Shown here piece by piece: positions 33,961-44,830 of a DNA stretch of 64,000 nucleotides. Below the pieces are notes generated by a model. The model saw only the letters and a program-made list of their open reading frames with translations. It had not been told where the DNA came from and did no database searches. Numbering within the stretch: the stretch's first letter is position 1; each line of letters begins with the position of its first letter. The stretch comes from Phytophthora quininea (taxonomy: Eukaryota > Oomycota > Peronosporomycetes > Peronosporales > Peronosporaceae). A program made the position numbers and the translations under genes. Location of the stretch: positions 53,114 to 117,113 of the forward strand of contig JAAVTG010000452.1 of NCBI GenBank assembly GCA_011947345.1, given 5' to 3'.

Positions 33961-34024
33961 AGGTCCACAAAATCTCGTGCCAACAAACCTAGTGTGGAGA
34001 GCGGTTTGGCTGGCAAAAGCGATG

Positions 34025-34513
34025 TTACTGGCTTCGGTCGGGAAAGCGCACTGAGAGCGCGAGTTGGCTCTTTCCACACCTGTCGTGTCTGCTTCGGTGC
34101 GATGATCTGTTTTTCTCGACTTTCTCTAGCAACCGCGTTTTCGCGAATCTTTGGGAAATAGCTCGCCTTCTCAGCAACATATCGGTGTCCAAAATTCTGA
34201 ACACGACGAGTGTCACTGGTAGAAGGTCGAGTCGCTTCGAAGCGAGTATATCCTGTCTGGAAGGCGACAGGTATCTTGACCCAGCAGAGCGACCTATCAG
34301 CTCAAGATCCTCTTCACAACTGTAGTAGAATAGAGATTTAACCTCGGCAGGCAGATAGATTTTCTCGAGTCGAGTCTGCTGGATCGGCTTGGCTCTTGTG
34401 AGGTTGGCGGTCTTGGCTTCATGCTTTATATATGTGAGGCGCCGCTTCAAAGTCGGTAAAAAAAAGTGCCTAGCACTAAAGGTAAAAAAAGGCAGACGAA
34501 TGCATTTCTCCAA
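34025..34513 (-). CDS. Hypothetical basic protein, possibly the 5' exon of the WD40 gene
   Basis: 162 codons, rich in Arg/Lys/Leu, no domain recognised. It lies directly upstream of the WD40/EF-hand gene on the same strand and downstream of NAT9, so it could be that gene's first exon (donor near 34030–34060) or a small separate gene. Nothing decides between the two. Confidence 0.35.
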   Translation of the reverse strand: MEKCIRLPFFTFSARHFFLPTLKRRLTYIKHEAKTANLTRAKPIQQTRLEKIYLPAEVKSLFYYSCEEDLELIGRSAGSRYLSPSRQDILASKRLDLLPVTLVVFRILDTDMLLRRRAISQRFAKTRLLEKVEKNRSSHRSRHDRCGKSQLALSVRFPDRSQ

Positions 34514-34535
34514 ACCTCTCTAGGACGCGATGTAC

Positions 34536-35567
34536 TTATGTCGCTGTGTGAATGACAGCGGACTTGAGCACATCGTCGACGATCTCCGCGTGCTTATCCT
34601 TTGGAATCAGCTCGAGCTCAACCTGGCGGAATGCGGCCACGTAGTTGCACTTGACGTATCCAAGCCTGCGATGGCAACACCCACACACACAAAGGTCAAA
34701 TGGATGGTAGCGCAACAACACATACAAAAAATACTTGTCGAATAGCTTGAGCGACGCGTCATTGTCGTCGTTGATCTTACAGAAGAACCTGGTCACGCTG
34801 AGCTTCGACACAGCTACCAAATAAAACACAATCAGAACAAAAGAACTACCATAAAATAAGATATACAGGTCCCAACCGTAAGCCATCATGAGCTTCACAG
34901 CTTCTTCCGCGAAACCTTTGCGTCGGTACTTTTCCTCTGCGATCATGATCTCCATCTCACACGCCAGAGGGTCGTCGTAGTCATTGAAGAACAAGTTGAC
35001 GTCCCCGCCATGCCTGCAAATACGATGTTAGAGAAAAAACAGTTTCCACACGCCACTCAAAAAATCACGCACGGTCGATCGCACTCTCGTCTACATACGA
35101 AGAGCCAGCTTTGCCATCCTTCTCGTCATGAGCGAGCACAATGAACGTGCATTCTATAACAACAACAAATAATCAGTAACAACCGATAATACCTTTCAAT
35201 TGCAGCCCACTTTTGGCGTCTTCTCTCCATGACTGCTGCATCTCGAACTCTTCTTCGATCGTCAGCGGTTCTGACGCCGTCATCTCTGCGTTGATAAAGC
35301 ACACACAAGATAATGAGCACTGATAATGTCAATAAATGCATTGCAAGGTAGTATTTGACAATATAGTACGTTACTTGCCTTGCAACCACGGGTCCTTCAT
35401 CCAGTTGTGATATTTGGGTACATGCTGCTTCTCGTACGGCACTAGCGACACGCGTTTCCCAGTCTGCTCCACAGGAAGGCATAGCATAGGAACCCGTAAT
35501 TCAACAATGGTTGCTTGTTGCTGCGACTCGTTTCACGTACGATGACGACGCCCGCATTGTCCTTCAT
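34536..35567 (-). CDS. N-acetyltransferase 9 (NAT9)-like GNAT protein
   Basis: Minus strand from ATG 35567 (MKDNAGVVIVR). Exons encode KRVSLVPYEKQHVPKYHNWM, then MTASEPLTIEEEFEMQQSW, ECTFIVLAHDEKDG, GDVNLFFNDYDDPLACEMEI followed by MIAEEKYRRKGFAEEAVKLM (acetyl-CoA binding, R/K-x-x-G-x-G/A type), then VSKLSVTRFFCKINDDNDAS, then LGYVKCNYVAAFRQVELEL. This order is that of NAT9, a GNAT-family acetyltransferase linked to microtubule stability in animals. Short introns separate these blocks, e.g. near 35160–35192, 35030–35100 and 34816–34885. Stop at 34536–34538. Function transferred by family. Confidence 0.82.
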
Positions 35568-35635
35568 GGTTGACCTTGTTCCAGCGGTTTGAAAAATGAG
35601 TCGTTTTTTTACGACAAACATATACTAGTACTGTA

Positions 35636-36090
35636 AAACTGGTGATAGTGCCCCATGGGGTACTGCGCTAGTACCCCACCCTGGGTATTATTTGAGGGTG
35701 GGGAACGATGGAGTCGTCAAAGTGTCGGTCGTGTTGAGAAGCAGTCGAAAACTAGAGACCAAGGTCGTTGATCGAGTCAACGAAGTTGTTGCTGTCATCG
35801 GTGTCAGCGGGGTCCTCATCGTGATTCTTGTCTTCCACCGAGGTATCGTTTTCACACTGCTTGACAAACACCTCGGCAAACGCAGTGCGGTAGATGGAAT
35901 GCGTTGTCAACGATAGCTGATTGCCGGTCCCCAATAAACAGCGGCGATAGCTCGTGATAATGGTTTCAGCTCTAAGCATGCGTGAGTCAGCTTCAAACGA
36001 CCTCATTCTTCGGTATCAGAATTCTGATAATTCTGACTGTTTGGAATCAGGTGGAGTACTATTGAAGGGATGGGGCACTATCACCGGTTT
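35636..36090. mobile_element. TA-flanked Tc1/mariner- or pogo-like deletion derivative (MITE)
   Basis: 455-bp unit with 21-bp terminal inverted repeats, one mismatch, containing GGTGATAGTGCCCCAT at the left (to 35656) and its complement at the right (36070–36090). TA dinucleotides lie immediately outside both ends (35634–35635 and 36091–36092), the target duplication of Tc1/mariner/pogo elements. It sits between NAT9 and the TBC gene, 33 bp from the proposed TBC start. Confidence 0.75.
35752..36006 (-). pseudogene. Possible transposase C-terminal remnant inside the TA-flanked element
   Basis: An 84-codon antisense frame ending in a very acidic tail (NDTSVEDKNHDEDPADTDDSN). Acidic C-terminal tails are common in pogo/Tigger-type transposases. 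No DDE motif is present, so it is at most the 3' end of the transposase gene left after internal deletion. Confidence 0.35.
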
Positions 36091-36123
36091 TATAAAACAT
36101 TTTTTGCCATTTCTGATCTTGCA

Positions 36124-38605
36124 ATGGGCGATGTCTGCGCTGCTGGCCGAGAGTCTGCGCGTGCTGGTGCGGCTGCGATGGGTCCAGGTGCTGCCTGCAG
36201 TCGTTGCCGTTTGGTATGCGTGCGTATTTGACCTGAACTACGACAGGTTGACGCAGTGGAAGCTGTCGCGGCCACTAGCAAGCAGCTGCGGGACGCAATC
36301 GAACGCCACAAGCTGCGGAGACTTGCTGTGCGGCTCAGTGGATTTCCCGCAGTCTCGAGATTCCGGTGGGATAATAGTATTTATACATTAAATTTACAAT
36401 CAATAACTAACGACGTGGGTGTCATAATGTTGTTGTAGATACTGGCTGCATGCTGGGGACGTCTCGACGCTGATGAAGGAGATCTCAGATGGAGTGAGCA
36501 GTCGAGATTTTTATCTCAAGGTGCAGCATAAAACGAATAACAGTATTACGAAGGTATCGCCATTACTGATGGAGTTCTGGTGGAATAGCTTGCTGGGATC
36601 GAGACGTTGGAAGATGAGGTGTCGCTGGAGAGCACAGGAGTGGAAGGTCAGCTACTAGCAGCCAATAACTAGTTTATGTTATCTGCTGACATATAGGTGG
36701 ACTGCAGGGGAGATTGAGCGAGATGTTAACCGCACATTCCCAGCGCAGAAGTTGTTTTCGGAGGATGGTCCGCGCCATTTTTTTGATTCGTAGTGGATTG
36801 CCCGTAGGTTGACATGCTTCGTGTTGGTTCTAGGGGATGGGAGAAGGCTGCTGGCTAATGTGCTAAAGGCAGTGTCCATTTATTCAAACGATGTTGGCTA
36901 CTGTCAGGTGGCGATTGCTTCTGGTGATGCTCTGAGTAGTTGCACTGCTGACGCTAACTATCAATTGGATTTCGTAGGGCATGAACTACGTTGTTGCAGC
37001 CTTTCTGCTGATGCTGGTTGACAGCGACGACGCTTCTACATTTGATCTGGACGGTCTTTCCGCCCAAGAAGCAGCATTTTGGCTGACAATCTCGTTAATC
37101 CGGCGGAAAGGGATGGCAGAGCTTTGGAAACACAAAATGCCGGGGTAATTTGATTGCGTGTTGACTTTTGTACAACTACTGTGATATTTACTTATTTGTC
37201 ATGCTCCTGGCGTTTAGGCTGTCACAATGTATTTATCTGTTCCAGCAGCTTGTCAGACTGCATTTTTACGATCTCTCTGTGCATTTTCGGCATATGGGGC
37301 TGCACTCCAGCTTCTTGGCTACTCAGGTATGGTTTCCTGGCAACACTGGCATTCAAACACTGACTTGATGTGTCGTGCTCGAAGTGGTTCGTCACGATTT
37401 TCGCTCGCTTGATGGTCAAGTCGACGCTCCTTCGGGTGTGGGATTTGTTCTTCATGGATGGGTGGAAAACCGTGTATCGCATTGCACTAGCAATTACGGC
37501 AGAGCTGCGACCAACACTGTTGAAAATGGTGAAACTTGCTTACTGGGGGGGTTGAAAACGATACCAATCTCACTTGTGACTTGCTAGGATATGGAGGAAT
37601 GCAGCGAGTATTTCCGGAGAAACCCGAAGCTGGGGCTTGAAGAAGCGGTCAGTGCTGAATTGCTAACTGAACGAGCACTGCGGTACAAAGTAACTCGGTC
37701 GGGCTTGAAGCAACTTGAGGAAGAACGGCATCTCGAGGTGAGTTGTCTTCTAAGAAAAACACCGATTAAAAACATGTGGACTAACGACGTGTGTTCGTGC
37801 AGTATCTGCGGCTTCGACTACAGCAAACGCCACTCTCAGATGAGCATCGTATGCTCTTCCCTGCTCTCGATGGGGAAGGTGATATTGCAGCTCAGCGCAA
37901 GTCCCTGGAACATATTCGCTCGAAGTTACGACATTTCGACACTGACGTTGCCAGTGATACCGTCTTCTTGCAACAGAAGATCGAAGCAGCGGAGCGCGCT
38001 CAAGCTCAGGCAATGTCTGCCCGCTACGTTACGACATACGAACTCTCCGAAGCCACGTTCGACCTGAACGAGCGTGCTGAGATGAAGACGCGGATGCGAG
38101 CGCAATTTCGAGAGTTGTTGGCTGTTGCGATTGCTGAGGCATCCTCGTCCTCTTCAGTAAACTCGGCCGCGTCAGGCATTCCGGCATGGATAAACCCTCT
38201 CGAGTACATCAACGGACGTATACTTAGCTGCTTTGAGCGCCTTCCGATCATCTCAAGCTTGGACTTTGCGAGCCCAAGCGACGTAGATGAATCTATCGAG
38301 TTTACGGACCAAGAAGGGGAGGAAGCGGAGCGGAATTTGGTTCATCTGGAAGTGTTAGTGCCGCATTTGGCTGCAGATTTGCGTGTTCTGCAGCGGAAAC
38401 TTCACGCCAACGAGCGCGTTTTGGGCCACTACAGCTCCAAGTGCGTCAGCTGCAACGTGATGCTCAACTAGCTCGTGTTGAGGTCGAAGAGGCTCAGCTT
38501 TTCAAAGACCGACTGGCGGATCAGTTGCTGCAGATTATGCTGGCCAGCGAGAAGCTCAAAAACGAACGCATGCAACAACTCTTTGCGGAGATTGATCAAC
38601 GCTAG
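36124..38605 (+). CDS. TBC-domain Rab GTPase-activating protein with C-terminal coiled coil
   Basis: Proposed ATG 36124 (MGDVCAAGRESARAG), tiny intron 36214–36246, later introns about 36366–36439, around 36646–36717, and others. TBC hallmarks: IERDVNRTFP (arginine finger, about 36717), YCQGMNYVVAAFLL (glutamine finger, spliced near 36903–36979), FWLTISLIRRK, a segment FLATQ...WFVTIFARLM, and RVWDLFFMDGW. Both fingers are present, so GAP activity towards Rabs is expected. After the domain comes a long helical region (EAAERAQAQAMSARYVTTYE..., then RDAQLARVEVEEAQLFKDRL). The frame breaks at the GGG 38423–38425; one G joins the coiled coil to its end at TAG 38603–38605. Exact 5' exons are uncertain. 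Confidence 0.75.
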
Positions 38606-38822
38606 AGGACTGTACTGCACAAAACGCAATTGAGATTTTTGTTTGGTGAAGTCTAATGTAATACTACCGATATGGAAGCAACACACGCACCGGAAGAGAG
38701 GCAGCTTTTTGCTCTTCCTCGGGAGCGAAACAAGCGCCGGTCTCGTCCATCAGCATGCGTTTGCTTCCGTCCTTTTGTATCTTGAGAGCTGGCCAACCTA
38801 ATGCTCGACCTTCTCTGAGGAC

Positions 38823-40340
38823 TTACTCGTCCTCGGCCACGACGTCGGCGTCTTCGAACTCAGCAGCAACAGCAGGCACGTCGTTGATCACGGGGGCGGC
38901 CATGCCCGGGCCCCAGGCAGGCAGCTCAGCAGCGACACCGCCCAGCGACGGGAAAGCGTCCTTGTCGCCGGCATTGAACTTCTTGTTCTTGTTGCTCTTC
39001 TTCTTCGGAGACGCAGCCTTAGCAGGGGCAGCGGCCTCGACAGTCTCCGTGGGCTTCTCGGCCTTAGGACGCGCCGTCTGCTCGTTGAACCACGTCTTCT
39101 TGGCCTTGACAGCAGCCACCGACTCGGCGACAGCAGTGACAGCCGACGGGGGCAGGATGCCAATGGCACCGAACGCCTCCACCTGCGCGAGCGGCAGCAC
39201 CAGCTTGGTGGGCTTTTGGCCTTCTTGCCGTGTTTGCCTTCTTGCCCTTCTTGCCGCCACCGAGCATCATGAAGTCCTCCTCCTTGCGCTGCAGCGGCTT
39301 CATGCCGTCCAGCTCCACGGGGCAGCTGCCTCGGCAGCCTTGCTCTCCTCGCCTTCCTTGAGCTCCTTGGCGTACGTCTTCTCCATGAAGCTGACGAGCG
39401 CGTCGCACAGATCCATCTCGTCCTGGTAGGGGTGGATCTTGGCCATCTCCTTCTCGTAGTCGGCGAGTTTGGCCTCGTACTCGGCCTTACGCGCTTCCTC
39501 CTCTTTCTGGCGCTCGAGCTCCTTCTTCTTACGTACGAGGCGAATGTTATCGTAGTACTTGTTGTTAGCCTCCTTAAAGTCCTTGCGGAGCTGCTTAATG
39601 GCTGTGAACTTCTCGTCCAACTGCTCCTTGATCTCGCGACGCTCCTTCGCCAGAGCTGGGAACTTGTCCTTCTTGTTCTCCTCCTCATTGAGACGGTAGA
39701 GCTCGTCCAGCTCGGCCTTCTGGGCGTTCATCTTCTCCTGCACGGCGTCGATCTCCTCGTTCTTCTTGGTCTGCAACGCGCGGGTCTCTTTAATGCTCTC
39801 GTTCTGCTTGTCCACGACGCCCTGGTCGCCTGTGAACTGGCCCACCTGCTTCTTCTGGGCTTTGAGCTGCTCGATCTCCTTGATCACGCGCTTCTCCTCC
39901 ACAAGCGGCATGGAGCGGGTCTCTTGCTGGTACTGCAGCTCAGCAATGGCCTTGTCGAACTCCTCGGCAGAGCCGTACTTAAGCGTAGCGCGCACACTGC
40001 GCTGGTGCTTGATGGTCGAGTCCTTCTCGTCGCGGGTCTGGCGCAGACGCGCCGTGATCTGGTTGCGCTGCTGGATCAGGTTGTCCTTTTCGGAGCGCAG
40101 CGCCGCGAACTTGGCCTTGGCGGCCTGGATCTGCTCGCCGTAGCCGCCGCGGTTGGTCTTGAGCGCGTCCATCTCATTGCGGATGACGGTCGTGCGGGCC
40201 TGTAGCTTCTTGATGGCGCCGTCCAGCACGGCGATCTCGGCCTCGTGCGCCGCCTTGTCGGGCTTGGGCAGGCGCTCGATCACGTCCGGGATCACAAGCG
40301 GCGTCTCGGGCTGCGTCTCGGCGGGGGCGTCGGTGCTCAT
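38823..40340 (-). CDS. BFR1-like coiled-coil protein (nuclear segregation / mRNP-associated)
   Basis: Minus strand from ATG 40340 (MSTDAPAETQPETP); an in-frame ATG at 40400 gives a longer but less likely start. Nearly continuous coiled coil: IKKLQARTTVIRNEMDALKT, LQYQQETRSMPLVEEKRVIK, RREIKEQLDEKFTAIKQLRK, then HPYQDEMDLCDALVSFMEK, DFMMLGGGKKGKK, and a Lys/Ala-rich acidic tail (FNAGDKDAFPSLGG). Matches yeast Bfr1-type proteins, which associate with mRNPs and affect secretion and nuclear segregation. The frame breaks at G-run 39319–39322 and T-run 39214–39217, with a third break between them (near 39230–39255); each fits one missing base. Stop 38823–38825. Confidence 0.8.
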
Positions 40341-41243
40341 GGCGACGGGAGGGATTGACTGACTTTGAGGGGTGGCGAGGGGATACCCAGTCGTTGCCAC
40401 GTGGAAAAAGAAGGATCAGAGTTAGATCTGGTGTTGTAAAATTCAGATTTAACATTTAGTTGGAGTTGTTTGGGGCCGACAAGCATGGACGCAGCTCTGT
40501 CTTGCTTGCTGATGGGGGCACAAGACGGCAGTGTCGGTGTGCATTGAGTTGGAGTTGGCCTAGCATGGGAAGGAAGTCTGCGGGGCCGAGAGTGAGCGTG
40601 AGTCTTGGATACATACTGGACAGCCATCGTGTTGAAGCTGTCAAGGAACTGCCAGATGGCAACGATCGACGAGGAAAGCACAATGGAATGGCAAGAGGAT
40701 GTTTTGGTCTGGAGGGATGCTCCTCCACTGCACCAGCTATCGGGAAGAAGCTTCCGAATTTGGCAGGCAGTCTGCTATTTCTCAGTGGTCCGATCGAGAG
40801 CACAATTCTCATGATGGTGCTCTCGAAGGGCAGTCGACTGTTTGGTCCGCCTTGAAGTCTTCGTCTTAGTGATCGATCCAAGGGAATTGCGGATACACGC
40901 AGAGATCTTGACAGCTTCAGCTTCTCATGCAACTCTAGACGAGCGCCGACAACACCAACCCTTCCTTGAGCGTGCTTCGCCAGCTTCCCAAATTGCTGGC
41001 ATGACAAACACCCCAATTGACGAGTCCTTTTGGCATTCGACGCACCGGAAAAGCGCTCGATCCAACAGTCTTTCCGCTACGAAGGCCGAAGGAGAAGAAG
41101 TCGGCCCCGATCGCCCACGTCATGTTCGTCTCGAGGAATCGGCCGCTGTGACCTCCTCGATCTCTCCTACTTCGTTCCATGGAACCCACGACGGTATAGC
41201 AGGCAGATCGCAATCCGCCGAGTCCGCAGCACCCCGACACAAA
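40341..41243. other. Intergenic region between divergent genes
   Basis: About 900 bp between the divergent BFR1-like and LRR-like starts. Only short shadow frames; presumed promoters of both genes. No repeat or RNA gene seen. Confidence 0.45.
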
Positions 41244-43406
41244 TGACGGTATCCGCTCTCCCTTTGGAGACGGCACGCCGCATCGCCAACGCCGCGGTCA
41301 GTTCGCTCGACGTCTCGTTGCGTCTGGATGCGTACTCCATTGCTCCACTGTACACGTGGGTCTACGTGACTGTCAGTCCTCGCAACCGAATCGGCTACAC
41401 AGGCGACATCCGCCGTAGCACGAGGGAAAGTCTGCGGGTGTTGACTGCGCTCGCAGCCTGCAAAGGGTACAACGTACAGGAGAACCGCTCCTTCTGGAGC
41501 GAACTATGGCCGGAGGATCCGGTGTGGCAGCACCAGCAGCCGCAGTGGGCTGCGCAGTGGAAGGGCCTGCATTTGAGAGGACAACCGGCGCCAGCGACGG
41601 ACAAGCTGCGCTTCATGCTGCGGACTGACGACGTCGGACTGGGGGAACGATCCCGATCGGACGCTCTTGCGCTACTGGAAGACTTGTTCCTGGTTAGGGA
41701 CGCTGAAGAGCTGGACTCTGTCGGGTTCCGACACGCTATGACAGTGCTGGGTAAACATATTGAGCTGGAGCAATGGCCGGTTGCTGTGGTGCGGGGTGGA
41801 CTCGTTCTACGGAGACATCAACCGGTGGAGTCGACTGTGTCGACGAGTGGAGCAGGACCGCAATTCGTACAAGAGCGCCAACAAGACGCACATACCACTG
41901 CAGTTGACAGAGTGCTTCATGTCGGCTCAACATTGTCTCGAGAGGTCCGGGATGATGAGAGATGTGGCTGCTGCGTTGGAGCCGCAGACGTCCCAAGTGC
42001 CGATCACGGAGTTGAAGCTGCACTTCGGGTGGAATTCCACAGAGCGCAGCTTGGACAGGAGACTCGGAGAGTTTAGAGCGATGATGTGGAACATGGCCCA
42101 GAACGCCAAAAATGAGGCAAGAGCGGCTGTGCGCTGCTTGCAGTTGACCGGACGCTGTTTAGCAAACCCGTCGTTTTTCAGAGCGATATGTTCGGCCATC
42201 CCATTTACCCCGTCGCTCAACGAGCTGCGTGTTGTGCTGCCGCCTCTGCACACCGATACTCGCAGTTTGTTGTGGCAGTGGCTCGCTGTGACTGTGTTCC
42301 ATCCTGAATCGGGTTCTTGCGTCCAAAGTCTTGATTTATCCCAGTGCAATGTCTCGCATGCTGACGTGGCTGCAGTCCGCGATACCATCAAGAAAGACTG
42401 GTCTTCGGCAACGGCGGAGCTTATCATGGAGGACCCTGCTTTCCAAGTAACGCCACTGCCCCAGGGCACGAATATGATCGCTGTGGTCAAGAGCAACACG
42501 AGGGTTGAAGCAGAACCTGCCCGTCGATTGTTTTCACGGCCGCTGACGACACTGAAGCACGCGCAAGAGTTTGTAGTGGTTTGTTTGATGGACGAATGGG
42601 TCTGCGTCCACTTGGCTGGCTTTGGTTGTGGCTTCATCAAAGGCCAGTCCATTGTTTCCATCACTAAGCGTTCACGACCATTACGGCCAGAGCAATCTCG
42701 TCTTACAGCTCTCAAACTGAAGACGGTGGATATTGTGGCCACCATGGCCTTGCTGAAAGTGACTGGATCTCATCTGGAGAAGTTAAACTTGGACTGCGAA
42801 GGGTTTACGAACACACACTTCAAAGAGCTGATGAACTGCTGCCCCAAGTTGACCCATTTAATTCTTCGGTCGGGGAAGACCAACGACTTTTCTGCACTGA
42901 TCGATGCCTCTATCTCTGGAAGGTGCAAAATCTCGTCGCTGTATCTGTTGAGCCGAAAAGTGACGACGTGTTGTCTGCAACATTTGAGGACAAAGTTATC
43001 CAGCTCGGAGATCGCGAATGCTTCGAGTTTGCGTGAGCTGCGGTTGCAAACTGGTTTACTGACGAGGGACGATCTGGAGGTTCTGTTGACGATGCTCAAC
43101 GCGAATCGAACGCTGCAGTATCTGCACATTAAGATTGCGTTCAACCTTTTCGACGCGTTCATGCCGCGCTTTCTAGCTCATCGTGGGGACCGGCTGCAAG
43201 GAAGCGAGGAAGACCGAAGAAAATTAGCGTTCGTGAGTGCCCTCAACGCCCAACCAGCTGAAAAAGACGCTCGGAGGAGAATCGATGCGGCCATGTTGGG
43301 CAAGATCTTGGAGTTTGCGTGCGAAGGGGAAAGACGCATATCGCTAGACGAGTACACGGACAGGATGACAATCCAAGAGATCATGGCTCGCACGAATGGC
43401 GCGTAA
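41244..43406 (+). CDS. Oomycete LRR-like hypothetical protein
   Basis: ATG 41244 (MTVSALPLETARRIANAA). The N-terminal part contains FWPEDP-like SELWPEDPVWQHQ and LRFMLRTDDVGLGERSRSDA. The later part has irregular leucine-rich motifs: CVQSLDLSQCNVSHADVAAV, HLEKLNLDCEGFTNTHFKEL, LRELRLQTGLLTRDDLEVL, TLQYLHIKIAFNLF. It ends RMTIQEIMARTNGA. This resembles a large, uncharacterised oomycete family with LxxLDLS repeats; function unknown. The frame breaks at GGG 41749–41751, where one more G gives a continuous protein of about 720 residues. No signal peptide or membrane segment seen. Confidence 0.6.
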
Positions 43407-43461
43407 GGTGAAATAAGTGTGGTGATAAATATAAGGACGTTTCGATGATGTGTTCCTCCCA

Positions 43462-43671
43462 TGTAACAGAGTCGAGCTCTGTTGTTGACGCCCGTTTGAT
43501 CACGGTAAGTTTATGTTCAGGTTGAAGTTTACGGATAGTTTACGGGACAAGTTTACGGACAAGTTGCCGTTGCCGTTCCTGGAGCCCAGAGCGCTCAGGG
43601 CGGCAAGCAAACTAAACGAACAATACACTTCACAATTCGCCATCGAGCTCCAAGTCGCTTCCTACATCACA
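43462..43671 (+). repeat. LTR 1 (outer 5' LTR) of the concatemer
   Basis: TGTAACAGAG...CTACATCACA. Contains four spaced copies of GTTTA(C/T)G and near its start the inverted repeat AACAGAG/CTCTGTT. It has a private T in the first of these motifs (GTTTATG, about 43513). Confidence 0.88.
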
Positions 43672-43684
43672 TAGTAGCACTTGT
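43672..43684 (+). promoter_or_regulatory. Primer-binding-site-like sequence of internal region 1
   Basis: TAGTAGCACTTGT directly after the LTR, repeated after LTRs 2–6. It is 12 of 13 identical to the site in the Ty3 element at 21582. Confidence 0.5.
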
Positions 43685-43759
43685 CGTTGTCAAGTCACTG
43701 CCATCGAGCCCAGTCAAGACCCCATAGTGAAGTCAAGTCAATTTCCAGCCATCGTCCCC

Positions 43760-44510
43760 ATGGATCCGGCAGCCACGCCCCAGAATCTCGGCGACATGCT
43801 GCAACTTTTTGCGCAACAACAAGCGCAGTTCCAAGCTCATCTCAACGAGCAGCTAGCGGATCAAAATGCTCGCTTTGACGCTCTCGCCACCAAGCCGCCA
43901 GCGGCTCGAAAAACCGAACCACCGCTGTACCACGGCTCATTGGATGAAGATTTGGAACTTTGGTTCTTTACAATCGAACAATTCCACGCTGATTACCACC
44001 GGCTAATGTCTGAAGAGTCAGCAGCGTTCGTCACCATGGTGTCATGTCACCTAGCACCTACCCCTATGAACTGGTACCGTCAGTTTGTGGCGGAATGCAA
44101 CCGCTCCGGTACTGTCCGCTCTTGGGAGAACTTCAAGGCAGCCCTGCGCAAGAGATTCCTGCCCCCGACAACGAGTATGCACTGCGCGAAAAGCTGTGCA
44201 GGCTGACGCAGATGGGGTCCCTACATGACTATATTGGCGAGTTCCAAAATCTATTGTCCAGTGCCAAGTGCCCATCTCGCCACTCGAGTTGCGTTTTTAT
44301 TTCCAGCAAGGAATCCGCGCCGAGACGAGCCAGCACCTCAAGGAGCATCACCCCGCCACGTTGGACGAGGCAATTGAACTCGCTCTTCGTTTCGATCACT
44401 TTTTGCCGGGCGGCAGCTCTCCTACGGCCACGGCTGAGTGGGTGAAGACGGCTCAATGTCATCGCTGCAAGAAGATCGGCCACATCGCTCCGAACTGCCC
44501 GCTCAAGTAG
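43760..44510 (+). CDS. Gag, copy 1 of the concatemer
   Basis: ATG 43760 (MDPAATPQNLGDMLQLFAQQ). Retrotransposon-gag capsid (LYHGSLDEDLELWFFTIEQF; PMNWYRQFVAECNRSG; WENFKAALRKRFLPP), then LREKLCRLTQMGSLHDYIGE, PISPLELRFYFQQGIRAE, and the knuckle CHRCKKIGHIAPNC, ending NCPLK and stop TAG 44508–44510. Copy 1 has five-base runs (43806–43810 T, 43910–43914 A, 44400–44404 T), keeping the N- and C-terminal parts open. All copies share breaks at the C-run near 44161–44165 and at CCAAGTGCCC near 44263–44270. RNA packaging and particle formation by family. Confidence 0.7.
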
Positions 44511-44532
44511 GCCTCGTTTTAAAACGAGGTCG

Positions 44533-44742
44533 TGTAACAGAGTCGAGCTCTGTTGTTGACGCCCGTTTGATCACGGTAAGTTTACGTTCAGGTTGAAGTT
44601 TACGGATAGTTTACGGGACAAGTTTACGGACAAGTTGCCGTTGCCGTTCCTGGAGCCCAGAGCGCTCAGGGCGGCAAGCAAACTAAACGAACAATACACT
44701 TCACAATTCGCCATCGAGCTCCAAGTCGCTTCCTACATCACA
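44533..44742 (+). repeat. LTR 2
   Basis: 210-bp inner LTR, preceded by the palindrome CCTCGTTTTAAAACGAGG and TCG. Confidence 0.88.
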
Positions 44743-44830
44743 TAGTAGCACTTGTCGTTGTCAAGTCACTGCCATCGAGCCCAGTCAAGACCCCATAGTG
44801 AAGTCAAGTCAATTTCCAGCCATCGTCCCC

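Noticed and set aside
39432..40205. 257-codon Leu-rich plus-strand frame
   Set aside because: Exact antisense of the BFR1-like coiled coil, whose codon pattern leaves the opposite strand open; no motif.
43681..44206. Upstream open frame starting MSLSSHCHRAQ in each repeat unit
   Set aside because: It begins at a non-ATG (TTG) codon inside the untranslated leader, and the true Gag starts at MDPAATPQN in another frame.
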